Of a DNA stretch of 64,000 nucleotides, positions 29,348 to 40,484 are shown one piece after another; the first letter of the stretch is position 1, and each line of letters opens with the position of its first letter. Under the pieces are notes generated by a model, which worked only from the letters and a program-made list of their open reading frames with translations, was not told where the DNA came from and did not search any database. Origin of the DNA: Phymatolithon calcareum (taxonomy: Eukaryota; Rhodophyta; Florideophyceae; Hapalidiales); assembly GCA_977006965.1 (NCBI GenBank), contig OZ345358.1, positions 1,860,001-1,924,000 of the forward strand, written 5' to 3'. Made by a program: the position numbers and the translations under genes.

Positions 29348-31084
29348 TGCGACACCTCACGGTAACTGCATCACTGGTACAAGAAATTGGTGAAGACCTG
29401 GTGTGACCCTTGGAGGGTAAAAAAAGAATTCCCTCGCACTACAAAACGTTTTGGAGCGCCGAACTCGACAAACTGGCCTGAAGCGAAAGAAACTATACAA
29501 GCGAGCTAGACTTTCCAATTCATCAGAAGAATGGGACCGATATCACGAATGCAAGTATAAGTGAGAACCAAAGTCAACCAGCGAAAGAGCGAGCAATACC
29601 AGGAATACATATCTGAACTCGAAGAGAAAGATGGTCCAGCAGCGGTGAAGCAGCTAGCCAGGATCAAGAAAAAGATACAAGGGAGAACAACTCGCAACAG
29701 ATGACTGGAAAACCAGTGAACCATGCATTATTCTCAGCACACATTTCGAGAACTTGCCACAGCACCGAAAAGTGGCAACCTTGCCCCAGGAAATTCCGGT
29801 GTCCCGAAGGAATGAAGGAATCAATCGAAGGCATTTCTGTCACCCTCGTGGGTTTCAACAATTGGGGATGCCGACAAGAAGTGGTTTTTAGTGGACAGGG
29901 GTGTACAACAGGGGTCCCCACTCAGCCCGAGTCTGTACAACATTTTTATGGATGAGTTCGCCGAGCGTATGAGCGAGGTCCCGAGCACATGGGCGGACGT
30001 CCCCGCTGTCTTATTCGCAGACGACGTTCTTCTGTCAGCGAAATCACCTGCTGCATTGCAAGGCATGCTGGACATAGCTACTCGGTGGGCCGAAGAGCGC
30101 GGTATGACATGGAATACGAAAAAGGGAAAAAGCGAGATCCTAGAATTAGAGGAAACAGCAAGCGAAACATTCAAACTGGCGAACATGGTCCTGACGCACG
30201 TCCCCGAGGTCACCTACCTTGGAGTCTCCCTTGGACCCGAAGGAATATCAGACACGAAAATGATACAACGCCTGAAGAAGGCAAGGTCCGCCGTATATGA
30301 GTTGCGTACACTTGGAATATTCAAGAAAGGGCTGACCATTCAAAAGTGCATCAGGGTGTACAAGGCACTAATCCAGCCATGTTGGGAATACGCAATGCAT
30401 CTAACGCCATGGACAGAAGACATTGAGAAGGCCGCCAAGGAAGTTGAGCAAACGTTCTTCAGCCAAATGTTTGGTCCTCTCTCCAGAGGAAGGTCAGACA
30501 GACTCCGACTGCTGTGCCAAATCCAAGCACCGAACCAAAGACGGGAAATCCTGGCCTTCAAGATGCTGAGGAGAACAAAGGACAAAGAAAAGATGTACCT
30601 ACAAAATCCGCCTGAGAGCAGAAACAACCAAGAGCTCCAGTCGACCAGGAACGACATTGCCGCTATGGAAAACAGGGAACCGTTTGTGGAAGCAACCAAA
30701 CACATTCAAGCAAAGCAGACTGCCGAAATGCTTCGCTCAAAATTCCTCACAATGGAAGGAGATCGTCTCGAATTGAAGAGGAAGAAGAGAATCCCGTATG
30801 ACAAGACGAGCGAGCTACCAGCAATCCTCAAACTCCCGAAGGTGAAGCACAGGCAATTAGCGATTCAGTACGTCTGCGGAAGATTTCCGCATGTGTCGAC
30901 AACAAGCATGGTGGAAAAATTTGGAAACCGAGCTCGACAGCATATGGCAACGCTAGAAAACAATCTGTCAGGATACGACTTGAAAGAAGACAAAAGACCG
31001 GATACCGAGAGAGCACTTAACGAGCTTTTGCTATTCAGCAAGACCATCATAGAGTGCATGGAAAATGAAGAAGGACTGCTCTGA
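29348..31084 (+). pseudogene. LINE-H ORF2, RT and C-terminal part
   Basis: After the insertion, decayed linker codons (YKKLVKTWCDPWR) run to an internal deletion near 29829. Then comes an intact frame to 31084: RGVQQGSPLSPSLYN (a Gln replaces the usual Pro), FADDVLLSAK, the thumb with HLTPWTEDIEKAAKEVEQTF, and the C-terminal LKLPKVKHRQLAIQYVCGRF. The deletion removed the KAPGVDE to AAYDTVPR blocks, including the first catalytic Asp, so the RT cannot work. Confidence 0.8.
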
Positions 31085-32485
31085 AATCAAAACACGAGAA
31101 GTTAACTAGATGTCCCTCGGGACACAAAACCAAATAGCGGGAACACCAGCAGCGAACCCACAAGAACACCACATAGTAGGTGGGACGATCCAGGTTCCAA
31201 ACTTTCCCCACCGCCTATGGAAGTCGGTAGGTTTCAACGGTCTACACACTGGAAGGTAGCAACTGAGGAAGCCTTGCCCGTATATTCGTAAGACTGTGAG
31301 GCTTTTAAATAAACTCCAATCAAAAAAATCGACGAAGCCATTCGAAAGTCTCCAACTGGAAAAGCCCCAGGTGTGGACGAGATCAAATCTGAAATGCTGA
31401 AGCTAGACTTACCTCTGAATGCGGAGGTTCTTACAGCCTTATGGGAAGCCTGTGGGAGGTGCGGAGACATGCCAATGTACTGGCAGAAGGCCCTATTGGT
31501 ACCTATTCACAAGAAGGGACCACACCACGAACCTGAAAATTATTGCCCAATATCCCTGCTCAGTCATGCAAGGAAAGTTATTGAAACGGCAATAGACAGT
31601 ATGCTCCGCGGGGTATACTCCAACCACTGGTTCCAACTCGGGTTCCAAAAAGGGAAAAGTACAGAACTCGCAATCCTAAGAGCCACGGAACTATTGAAAG
31701 TCCAACATAGGTGCGTAGCAGTACTGGACCTCAAGGTTGCATACGACACCGTCCCAAGAAAACATCTGGTGGCCAGAATGAGACAGGTACTGCCACCAAA
31801 GCTATGCGCTATGACAGAAGCATTCTTGACATCGTCCTGGGTGTCAACCATCGGTGATACTGAAAAGAACTGGTTTCTAGTGGACAGAGGAGTACCACAG
31901 GGGTCCCCTCTCAGTCCAAGTCTATACAACATCTTCATGGATGAGTTTGCGGAACGTATGGGAGCAGTGCCCAGAGATTGGGCCGACGTTCCTTTACTCC
32001 TCTTCGCAGACGACGTAATTCTCCTAGCGAAATCACCTTCCGCTCTACAGGGATTACTAGACAAAGCCACTCAATGGGCCCAAGAACTCGGGATGACATG
32101 GAACACGAAACAAGGAAAAAGCGAGATACTTGAATCGGATGAGACAGCGGGCGTGACATTCCAGCTGGTTAATATAGCCCTCGCACATGTCGCGGAAGTC
32201 ACCTACATCGGAGTATCCCTAGGACCAGAGGGGGTTACAGATACACTGATGTTGCAACGCCTCAAGAAGGCTAGGATCGCTCTGTACGAGCTCCGTGCAC
32301 TAGGGGTATTCAAGAAGGGAATTGGCATACATAAATGCATTCAAGTATACAAGACATTAATCCAGCCACGCTAGGAGTACGCTATGCATTTAACACCGTG
32401 GACAGAAAATGTCCAGAGCGCGGTCAAAGAAGTTGAACAAACGTTTTTCATACAAGTCTTCGGGCCACTTGCACGAGGAAATACG

Positions 32486-32930
32486 TGTTGGAAATGTGAC
32501 TGCTTGGAGCTCTTATCGCAGTACACATTATCCTTTCTCATAAGTCTCTAACCATTTCTCATATGTTATGATAGAATCAATCCATGTTTTTTCATCTTTA
32601 CTGACAATGTAGCAGTTCAATCAATTTCTTGATTGATCTTGTTATTGTCAGTAATTCAATCATTTTGTTGATTGAATCAATCACAGTCGACAATTCAATC
32701 TTTTAGTTGATTGAATCAATCACAGTTAGTAGTGCAATGAGCATCAGAAGTCTTATCATACCTCAATCTGAGGCCTATATAAGACCCGGATCTGAAGCCC
32801 CGACTCAATAAACCAAGGAACATCTCACAACCAACCCAACCATCTCAACCATCTCAACCATCTCAACCATCTCAACCACCTCAACCATCTCAACCATCTC
32901 AACCATCAACAACCAAACCTCCATACAACA
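32486..32930 (+). repeat. 5' LTR (445 bp)
   Basis: It contains TATATAAG (32776-32783) as core promoter. Upstream lie two copies of TTGATTGAATCAATCACAGT and other TTGATTG/CAATCAA palindromes. The end is a minisatellite of ACCATCTCA units (one unit more than the 3' LTR). Confidence 0.95.
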
Positions 32931-32944
32931 GGTTATGGGCCCAG
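32931..32944 (+). promoter_or_regulatory. Primer-binding site for an internal initiator-tRNA fragment
   Basis: GGTTATGGGCCCAG directly follows the LTR. It is complementary to the anticodon-stem region (CTGGGCCCATAACC) of eukaryotic initiator tRNA-Met, not to a tRNA 3' end. This is the arrangement known for Drosophila copia, where a cleaved tRNA half primes minus-strand synthesis. Confidence 0.8.
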
Positions 32945-33679
32945 ATAACGCGTAATCAACCAGCGCTATCACCTTACCGAGGGGTCCTCCTTCCCTCTCG
33001 GCAATTCATTCTCAACCAATTTTCATCATCAAAAGGTTTAAAACCCTGTGGTATCTGAGCCATCCATCGGCCACCCTAAAAGCGACTCTGCACAGAGTAT
33101 AATCTACGAAACAGTCTGACAACATCCGTGCTCTGCTACGTGGTGAAAGGGATATACGCTTGAGAAATCGAGTAGTCTTCCGAGTATCCACCTGGACGCA
33201 TCTCGGCTCTGCAGAATTCTGTTGTGTGATTGGAAGGGAATCTGAAAGACTTGTTGGAGTACGGTTTACCGATTTGAAAGACAGTCTGCCACGCACAGCG
33301 CGTGGTCAGTAGGCCCCGTATACTCATCTTCAAGGAAAAGGTCGCAATTATAGCCTCACGAAGTACTTGCTCGGTGGGGTGTGCCAACATCAACATTGGA
33401 ATTTAGGACATTGGAATTGACGGATACGTCTTGCAGTGCGTGTTGTCGGCTGCAGGTTCAGGTGTACCGAAACGCCACAAGAGGTAAACGGCCTAGAGCC
33501 AGCCCTATCTTCAAGAGGTATACGGCCAAGAGCCATCCCCAGATCAAGCTCCGGGTCACACTGACTCGACGCGAATTTCCTATAAGGGATAGATTGCCTT
33601 GATAGTTAACTTTTGTTAACTCGCAGTGGACTCCCCGAACGGATCTTCGACAAGATTTCAAGAACCCCCAGTCCAAAAT

Positions 33680-36600
33680 ATGGACAACTCGCAAGGAACG
33701 CTGAAGGTCGAAAAACTCACCGAGACCAATTTCCACGCTTGGAAACAGAAAATTCAGCTAGTACTATCATTCCGCGAGCTCGATGAGTACATCGAGGTAA
33801 GCCCTCCGGCAAGGGACACAGACGAGTTCAAAGTCTGGCGTCGACATGACAATAAGGCTAAAGCGATTATTGGTCTATCCCTTTCCGATGCCCATCTCGA
33901 ACATGTCCGAGGTGTCGAAACGGCGAAAGCAATGTGGCAGGCGATTCTCAACATATTCGAACGCCATACGCTTCTTAACAAACTCGCTGCTCGTCGCAAG
34001 TTCTATACCGCCACAATGCTCGAGGGCGAAAAGATACTGCCATACACCAACCGAATTCGTCAGCTCGCATCCACACTCAAATCAATGGGTGTTGACATCG
34101 ACGACAAGGAAATGGCAATGGCTGTCCTGAATGGTCTTCCGGATCGTTATGACAGTCTCATCAGTGCCTTAGACGCACTTGGGAACGAGGACGAGACATT
34201 CTTTCTCGAGTTTGTGAAGAGCCGACTTCTACAAGAGGAGCAACGTATGACTATGCGCCTCGAAGCCTCGACGGAGAAGTCTGAGTCCACAGCTCTTGTA
34301 AGTGCAACTCAAAATGGTTCATACGCCTACGACCATTGTGATCATTGCAATCGAGCTGGACATCCTTCTCTCAGGTGTTGGGTCAAGTTTCCACACCTTG
34401 CACCACCGGGATACAAACCTCCGGGTCGAAAAGGAAAGAAGGACAAACCGACTGCCTTAATTGCTGGTGAAACAGAATCTATTCGTGTCATGTCTGATTC
34501 TGACTACGTTTGCTTAATGGCAAAGGTTCGAAACTCAAACATTCCCGAAAAGTCCACGTCATGGATTATCGACTCTGGAAGCACATCCCACATGACATTC
34601 GATCGTTCAATCTTTGTCTCATACACGGAAATGAGGTCGACTGTCGAAATGGGAACTAGAGCAACTGCAACGATAGCAGGAAAAGGCGATGCTATCGTGA
34701 CACTCAGAATCAACGGAAAACAGTCTCAGCGTATGCTCCAAAACGTTCTTCATATTCCGGACTTTGGTTATTCGCTCCTTTCCGTTTCTAAACTGGACGT
34801 ATATGGGTATGGGATCTTATTCAAAAGCAAACGGTGCTACATCAAGGCACATGATGAGATTATCGCCCAAGGTACTCTCCGCAAAGATCTATACATTCTA
34901 GATCGTCCGGAGAACAAACCCATGTCCAAGGAAACATCCCTCGTCAGCCTACAGCTATGGCACGAGCGTCTCGCGCATGTCAGTCCTACTGGAATCTCCG
35001 GCATGGCACGCCATGGGGTTGTAAAAGGATTGCATATCGATCCAGGGTCTTCGTCGGACAATGTATGCAAAGGTTGCATTGCTGGGAAAGCACATCGTGC
35101 TCCTATCCCGAAGTCTAGTGGTTCTCGGTCGGACGCACTTCTCGATCTCGTGCATTCCGACGTTCTCGGTCCAATTGACATCCCATCACTAGGTGGCTCT
35201 CGGTATTTCATCACGTTTATCGATGATCACTCCAAATGGACCACAGTTTTCACCATGCGAAAGAAGTCCGAGAGCTTCGAGTGCTTTCAGAAATTTCACA
35301 AATACGCTGAAACACACACCGGAAGAAAGCTGAAATACCTCAACGTACATCAATTCTCACCGGCACCTAAGCTCAAAGCTATTCGGACCGATAACGGAGG
35401 AGAATACATGTCAAATGAGTTCAAATCATATCTTTCCGATCACGGCATTCACCATCAACTCATCGTTGCTTACACTCCTCAACAGAATGGGGTGGCTGAG
35501 CGCATGAACCGCACTTTACTCAACTTAGTGCGCTCGATGCTTCATCACAAAGGAATCGAGAAGAAGTTCTGGGCTGAAGCACTGTCAACTCCTGTGTATG
35601 TCCGAAATCGAGTTACGTCGCGAGGAATTCCTTCGAACACGACCCCCCATCACATGTGGATGGGAGCCGCACCAAACTTGGAACACTTACGCGTATTTGG
35701 CGCTAAGTGTTGGTACGTGATTCCGAAAAAGAAGGTCAAGAAACTCGACTCTCGCACTCGTGAAGCGATCATGATGGGATACTCGTTTGCATCTAAGGGA
35801 TACAAGTTATGGGATCCTAATGCATGCAAGGTGATCGTATCTCGGGATGTTATATTTGACGAATCGGCATGCGAAACTGAGAATCCTAAAACGGATATAC
35901 CAATCAGCTTTCCAAATGCAGGGTTTGACCAAAGCTTTCACGATGCTTTTGAAACCGAGGAAGCTACCAAAATTCCTCCAGCGATCATCAAGGTCGAGCA
36001 GAAACCCAAGTATGCCAACATCCGTGAGGTTGCTGTGAAAGCCGAGGACATTGCAGTGGAGGGTACCGTGGACGAACGAAAGGACAACGGTGATGGTCAG
36101 CACAGTATCTCTAAAGAAGAATCTATCTCAACTTCTAATGCTGACGCAACTCCTGAGTTAGTCGCAAAACCCATACTTCGTCGATCCACCCGTGTCTCAA
36201 AGCCACCAAATTATTTCTGGAATTCTGGTCCGCATACAGCCATGTTGGCTCTCGAATCCGCCAACTTTGCAACTGAAACTGCTTTGTCTTCTCAAGAAGT
36301 TCCGCAGACTTTCAGAAGCGCGACGTCTAAAGACAACGTTGACTATTGGTCCCCTGCGATTGAGAAAGAACACTTATCTCTCATGCGCAACAAGACTTGG
36401 ACATTAGTACCACGCGAATCCGGAATGAACGTTCTCCCTTGCAAATATGTGTTTAAAGTCAAGGACACTGGCCCGAAAGCTCGCATTGTCGCGAAAGGGT
36501 TCCGACAGGTGCACGGTGTGGATTACGGCGAAACATATGCCCCAGTCGTGAAGTTCACATCAATTCGGATTCTTCTCGCAACGGTGGCAGTTCATGATCT

Positions 36601-37849
36601 CGAACTTGTCCAAATGGATGTCGTCACTGCATTCTTGCACGGAGACTTGGATGAAGATATTTACATGGACGTTCCCGCCGGATTTCGCGATCCCAAGCGT
36701 CCTGACCTCGTGTGTAAACTGTTGAAGGCACTCTACGGGATAAAACAAGCTCCCCGACAATGGCATGCTAAGATTGATGATTTCTTAATCAATGAACTCG
36801 GATTTACAAGCAGTCCGAATGACCCGTGTCTTTATGTTCGGCACACATCCAAGAGCATTATGATCATTGCATTGTACGTCGATGACTTGCTCATTGCTGG
36901 CAACGATAATGTTGCCATTGCTTGGATGAAGGGGGAGCTTAACCGGCGATTCGAGATGAAGTATCTTGGAAACGCAAGCGTATTCCTCGGATTGGAGATC
37001 CGTCGGGATCGTGATCTCCGAATATTACACCTATCGCAGAAGTCGTACGCGGAAACCGTTTTGAAGCGGTTTAACTTGGAAAATTCGAAACCGGTACCAA
37101 CGCCGATGGAGCCTTACAAGAAAACCAGTACCGTGCATGAACTCGACATCACAGATTCTGTTTCATCTGAGGTTCCGTATCGACCTGCAATTGGAAGCGT
37201 TATGTATCTGATGGTTGGAAGTCGGCCGGATATCTCGGATGCTGTCGGTAAACTCTCTTCCTTCTGTGAGAATCCACTGCAAATCCATTGGACGGCTGTT
37301 AAGCGTGTTTTACGTTACATCGCCGGAACTCGTGATCATGGGATTCTATTTGGCAAAGACAGAAGTTTGACTCCAGTGGGGTATAGCGACTCCGACTGGG
37401 CAGGCTGTCAAGAAACTCGCAAGTCGACAAGTGGATACGTCTTCATGCTTGCAGGGGGAGCAATTAGCTGGCGATCCAAGAAGCAAACCATTGTCGCGAC
37501 ATCGTCATGTGAGGCTGAATACATTGCAGCATGTGCCGCCGCGAAAGAAGCAGTCTGGCTTTCGCGATTGGTTTCCGACATACTTGGTTTCAGCAAGCCA
37601 TCTCGCATCCTCATCTTCTCGGACAACCAAGGCGCTATATCATCCACTCAGAACGAGGCAATTACCCAACGAAACAAACATATTGATATTCAATATCACT
37701 ATGTTCGCGAAGCTGTGGCAACCGAGAAAGTGGAATTCAAGTACTGTCCGACGGAGTGCATGGTCGCTGATGCACTTACGAAACCCCTAAGTCGAATCAA
37801 GGTATCCGAGTTCGCGAAAAAGATGGGGTTGCATCCTGCACGTTCGTAA
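33680..37849 (+). CDS. Copia gag-pol polyprotein, 1389 aa
   Basis: The first in-frame ATG is at 33680 (MDNSQGTLKVEKL); earlier frame codons lack an ATG. Domains in order: gag (NFHAWKQKIQLVL); CCHC knuckle CDHCNRAGHPSLRC (about 34340); aspartic protease WIIDSGSTSHMTF (about 34560); integrase with LWHERLAHV, CKGCIAGKAH, FIDDHSKW, IRTDNGGEYM and TPQQNGVAERMNRTL (about 34960-35520); reverse transcriptase with YAPVVKFTSIR, LVQMDVVTAFLHG and LYVDDLLIAG (about 36530-36900); and RNase H with YSDSDWAG, ATSSCEAEYIA and FSDNQGA. The order INT-RT is diagnostic of Copia. No stop or frameshift is seen, so it may encode active enzymes. Confidence 0.95.
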   Translation: MDNSQGTLKVEKLTETNFHAWKQKIQLVLSFRELDEYIEVSPPARDTDEFKVWRRHDNKAKAIIGLSLSDAHLEHVRGVETAKAMWQAILNIFERHTLLNKLAARRKFYTATMLEGEKILPYTNRIRQLASTLKSMGVDIDDKEMAMAVLNGLPDRYDSLISALDALGNEDETFFLEFVKSRLLQEEQRMTMRLEASTEKSESTALVSATQNGSYAYDHCDHCNRAGHPSLRCWVKFPHLAPPGYKPPGRKGKKDKPTALIAGETESIRVMSDSDYVCLMAKVRNSNIPEKSTSWIIDSGSTSHMTFDRSIFVSYTEMRSTVEMGTRATATIAGKGDAIVTLRINGKQSQRMLQNVLHIPDFGYSLLSVSKLDVYGYGILFKSKRCYIKAHDEIIAQGTLRKDLYILDRPENKPMSKETSLVSLQLWHERLAHVSPTGISGMARHGVVKGLHIDPGSSSDNVCKGCIAGKAHRAPIPKSSGSRSDALLDLVHSDVLGPIDIPSLGGSRYFITFIDDHSKWTTVFTMRKKSESFECFQKFHKYAETHTGRKLKYLNVHQFSPAPKLKAIRTDNGGEYMSNEFKSYLSDHGIHHQLIVAYTPQQNGVAERMNRTLLNLVRSMLHHKGIEKKFWAEALSTPVYVRNRVTSRGIPSNTTPHHMWMGAAPNLEHLRVFGAKCWYVIPKKKVKKLDSRTREAIMMGYSFASKGYKLWDPNACKVIVSRDVIFDESACETENPKTDIPISFPNAGFDQSFHDAFETEEATKIPPAIIKVEQKPKYANIREVAVKAEDIAVEGTVDERKDNGDGQHSISKEESISTSNADATPELVAKPILRRSTRVSKPPNYFWNSGPHTAMLALESANFATETALSSQEVPQTFRSATSKDNVDYWSPAIEKEHLSLMRNKTWTLVPRESGMNVLPCKYVFKVKDTGPKARIVAKGFRQVHGVDYGETYAPVVKFTSIRILLATVAVHDLELVQMDVVTAFLHGDLDEDIYMDVPAGFRDPKRPDLVCKLLKALYGIKQAPRQWHAKIDDFLINELGFTSSPNDPCLYVRHTSKSIMIIALYVDDLLIAGNDNVAIAWMKGELNRRFEMKYLGNASVFLGLEIRRDRDLRILHLSQKSYAETVLKRFNLENSKPVPTPMEPYKKTSTVHELDITDSVSSEVPYRPAIGSVMYLMVGSRPDISDAVGKLSSFCENPLQIHWTAVKRVLRYIAGTRDHGILFGKDRSLTPVGYSDSDWAGCQETRKSTSGYVFMLAGGAISWRSKKQTIVATSSCEAEYIAACAAAKEAVWLSRLVSDILGFSKPSRILIFSDNQGAISSTQNEAITQRNKHIDIQYHYVREAVATEKVEFKYCPTECMVADALTKPLSRIKVSEFAKKMGLHPARS

Positions 37850-37861
37850 GCTTCTTCGATC

Positions 37862-37870
37862 GAGGGGGAG
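37862..37870 (+). promoter_or_regulatory. Polypurine tract
   Basis: GAGGGGGAG lies immediately before the 3' LTR, where plus-strand DNA synthesis is primed in LTR elements. Confidence 0.85.
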
Positions 37871-38306
37871 TGTTGGAAATGTGACTGCTTGGAGCTCTTA
37901 TCGCAGTACACATTATCCTTTCTCATAAGTCTCTAACCATTTCTCATATGTTATGATAGAATCAATCCATGTTTTTTCATCTTTACTGACAATGTAGCAG
38001 TTCAATCAATTTCTTGATTGATCTTGTTATTGTCAGTAATTCAATCATTTTGTTGATTGAATCAATCACAGTCGACAATTCAATCTTTTAGTTGATTGAA
38101 TCAATCACAGTTAGTAGTGCAATGAGCATCAGAAGTCTTATCATACCTCAATCTGAGGCCTATATAAGACCCGGATCTGAAGCCCCGACTCAATAAACCA
38201 AGGAACATCTCACAACCAACCCAACCATCTCAACCATCTCAACCATCTCAACCACCTCAACCATCTCAACCATCTCAACCATCAACAACCAAACCTCCAT
38301 ACAGCA
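37871..38306 (+). repeat. 3' LTR (436 bp)
   Basis: This is the same sequence as 32486-32930, except for one fewer ACCATCTCA unit and a single A-to-G near the end (ACAGCA for ACAACA). It is followed by the target duplication ATACG. Confidence 0.95.
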
Positions 38307-38529
38307 ATACGGATAGATTTCGCCTAATATGTCGAATTCAATCTGCTTCCCATCGACGGGAAATACTAGCTTTCAAGATGCTGAGAAGAACCACGGCGAA
38401 GAAAGAAAAGTTTCTGATGCAAATACCAGAGAGAAGAAATTCAGAAGATCTTCAAGCCACAAGTAACTACATCACATCGATGGAAACCAGAGAACCGTTT
38501 GATGAAGCGATGACGCACATAATAGCGAA

Positions 38530-39921
38530 TGACCCGCAGCAGAAGTGGTTCCTAATTGACAGAGGAGTACCTCAGGGGTCTCCTCTGAGTCCAAGTCTGT
38601 ACAACCTTTTCATGGACGAATTTGCGGAAAGAATAAGCCGAGTGCCACGAGAAGTTGCAGATTTAGCTGCAGTCCTCTTTGTGGACGACGTTCTTCTATC
38701 GGCAAAGACACCAGCGGGACTACAGAGACTGTTCAACATTGCATCTAAGTGGGCAAGGGACAGGCAGATGGTTTGGAACACGAAAGCTGGGAAGAGCGAA
38801 GTACTTCTCTCGGAAGACACAAGATCACCCATTTTCAAGCTTGCAGGGAAAGCGTTGGCAAAGGTCAAAGAAGTATCATACCTTGGCATCTCACTCAGTA
38901 ATGAGGGAGCTACCGACACAAAAATGCTGGAGCGCATCCGACACGCCAAGATCGCGGTATATCAGCTGAGGTCCCTGGGTGTCTCGTTGCGAGCACTCAC
39001 CCCCTTGAAAGCAGTGAAGACATACAAGGCGTTGATAAAACTAAGATGGTAGTATGCAATGCAGACAGCTATCGCAGAATTAGAGAAAACATTTTTCGCA
39101 CAGGTATTCGGTCCAATATCGAAAAACCGCTATGTCAGACTTCGCCTTCTTTGCCGAATTCACAACGCCGAAAACAGGAGACTCGTTCTAGCACTCAAAA
39201 TGCTGGAACGAGCGAGATCAAAGAAAAGGAGTCTTCTGGCCGTCCCAATCGAGGAAAGAGATGTGGGTGAACTACAATGGGTTAGTCGAGACATATCGGC
39301 AATGCTACAGTACGATCTATTCGAGACGGCATTGACTTTCTTCAAACAGGAAGTTTCAGCAAAATCGTTGAGGACATTGCTCTTCAAAGACGAAGGAGAC
39401 GTCTCGGAGTCCAACAGAAAGAGAAAAATTCCCCATGATCTGCCTGGGTCCACCCCGGCGATTATCAGACTCCCGAAAACACGGCACTGCCAATTAGGGG
39501 TAAAGTGGGCATTCGGTCCGTTTCCCCCAATGAGCACATCACTTCTCACAGACAAGTTCGGTGATACTGTACCAATCCTCATGAGCAACCTGGAAGAATA
39601 CCTCGGAAGATATCAACTGACCAAAGAGGAGATTGATATTACTGAAAAAGCTCTAGACAAGCTACTCTTCTTCACTATCGTCTTTTACGACGACATGGAA
39701 TAGATAAGGCGCCAGTTGAGGAAATCTGATCAGTGGACCCCAAGCTTTTCCCGCCGTCCTTTTACGGGAGAGGGTTTTTGCAGCTAGGGCTACGACGTAA
39801 ACCCGAGTGACAAGTATTTGAATATATGATCGAAGCTACAACGTAGCTGCTGAAACGCATCTCCCTTGCAGTCTCATGAGTGTTACTGAGGGCGTTTACT
39901 AAATTCCAAATTCAAAAAAAA
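38530..39921 (+). mobile_element. LINE-A insertion in LINE-I, 13-bp TSD
   Basis: ACATAATAGCGAA flanks it at 38517-38529 and 39922-39934. Coding starts at DPQQKWFLIDRGVPQGSPLS and includes FVDDVLLSAK. A TAG at about 39050 replaces the usual WEYAMH Glu codon, and nine residues are missing just after. The frame then runs to 39703 (FYDDME). The 3' UTR has 'gagggtttttgcagctaggg' and an A-run. It is 5'-truncated inside the RT, close in sequence to the copy at 17008-18734. Confidence 0.9.
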
Positions 39922-40484
39922 ACATAATAGCGAACCAATCTGCAGAAGAACTCCGATCAGCATTCCTGACACAGGAAGGAGAGAGCCTTGAATCAAAGAG
40001 AAAGAGGAAAATTCCGTACGACAAGACAAGAGAACTCCCTGCAATACTCAAATTTTCACAACTGAAACACAGGCAACTGGCGGTTCAGTACGCCTTTGGA
40101 AGATTTCCCCAAGTGTCTACCACACTGATGGCAGATAGATTCGGAAACAAAATCAGACAGCACATGGAGACCCTGGATCGCAACTTTTCAGCCTATGAAC
40201 TCAAGGAAGACGACAGAGCGGCAACTGAGAAGGCATTAGATGACCTCTTGCTCTTCAGCAAAAGCATCATCGAGAGTATGCAGCGTGAAGAAGACCTGTA
40301 CTGAAAGAAGAAGCGACGCCTCGAAACTGTTACGAAGAGCAAGCAAAACAACCGAACACATGCTAGGGTCCCAGATAGAATGCCAGACATAAGAGTAGAG
40401 CCGCCCTAGCGAGGGCAGCACCTGAGGAAGCCCTGCCCGTATATTCGTATGACTGCGGAGCTTTAAAAAAATTGCAATAAAAAA

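Larger units (their letters stand above)
25453..31327 (+). mobile_element. LINE-H, ORF1 plus ORF2, disrupted
   Basis: This is a long copy with 5' UTR, ORF1, endonuclease, RT, C-terminal domain, 3' UTR and A-run (31321-31327). It is damaged by ORF1 frameshifts, by an antisense LINE-H insertion at 28526-29334 (13-bp TSD) and by an internal deletion near 29829. That deletion joins KESIEG to AFLSPSWVSTIGD and removes the first RT blocks. The left boundary (about 25453) is set only by the end of LINE-C similarity. Confidence 0.8.
32486..38306 (+). mobile_element. Ty1/Copia LTR retrotransposon, structurally complete
   Basis: The LTRs at 32486-32930 and 37871-38306 start TGTTGG and end CA, flanked by the 5-bp duplication ATACG (32481-32485 and 38307-38311). 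Primer-binding and polypurine sites are in place, and a single uninterrupted gag-pol frame is present. It lies in a LINE-I RT gene, in the same orientation. The LTRs differ, by eye, by one base and one 9-bp unit, so insertion was recent. Confidence 0.95.
31328..40484 (+). mobile_element. LINE-I host element, three pieces
   Basis: The pieces are 31328-32485, 38312-38529 and 39935-40484; a Copia element and a LINE-A copy separate them. Piece 1 encodes RT from IDEAIRKSPTGKAPGVDEI through FADDVILL to a stop (TAG) at 32372 where related copies have RWEYAMH. Piece 2 continues DRFRLICRIQSASHRREILA. Piece 3 gives ANQSAEELRSAFLTQEGE to the end EEDLY (about 40303), the 3' UTR and an A-rich tail. Joining the pieces restores a continuous LINE without gaps. 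It is 5'-truncated, with no endonuclease or ORF1. Confidence 0.85.

Noticed and set aside
33626-33679. Extended gag start before 33680
   Set aside because: The upstream frame begins with GTG, not ATG, and the Copia gag similarity starts at the ATG at 33680.
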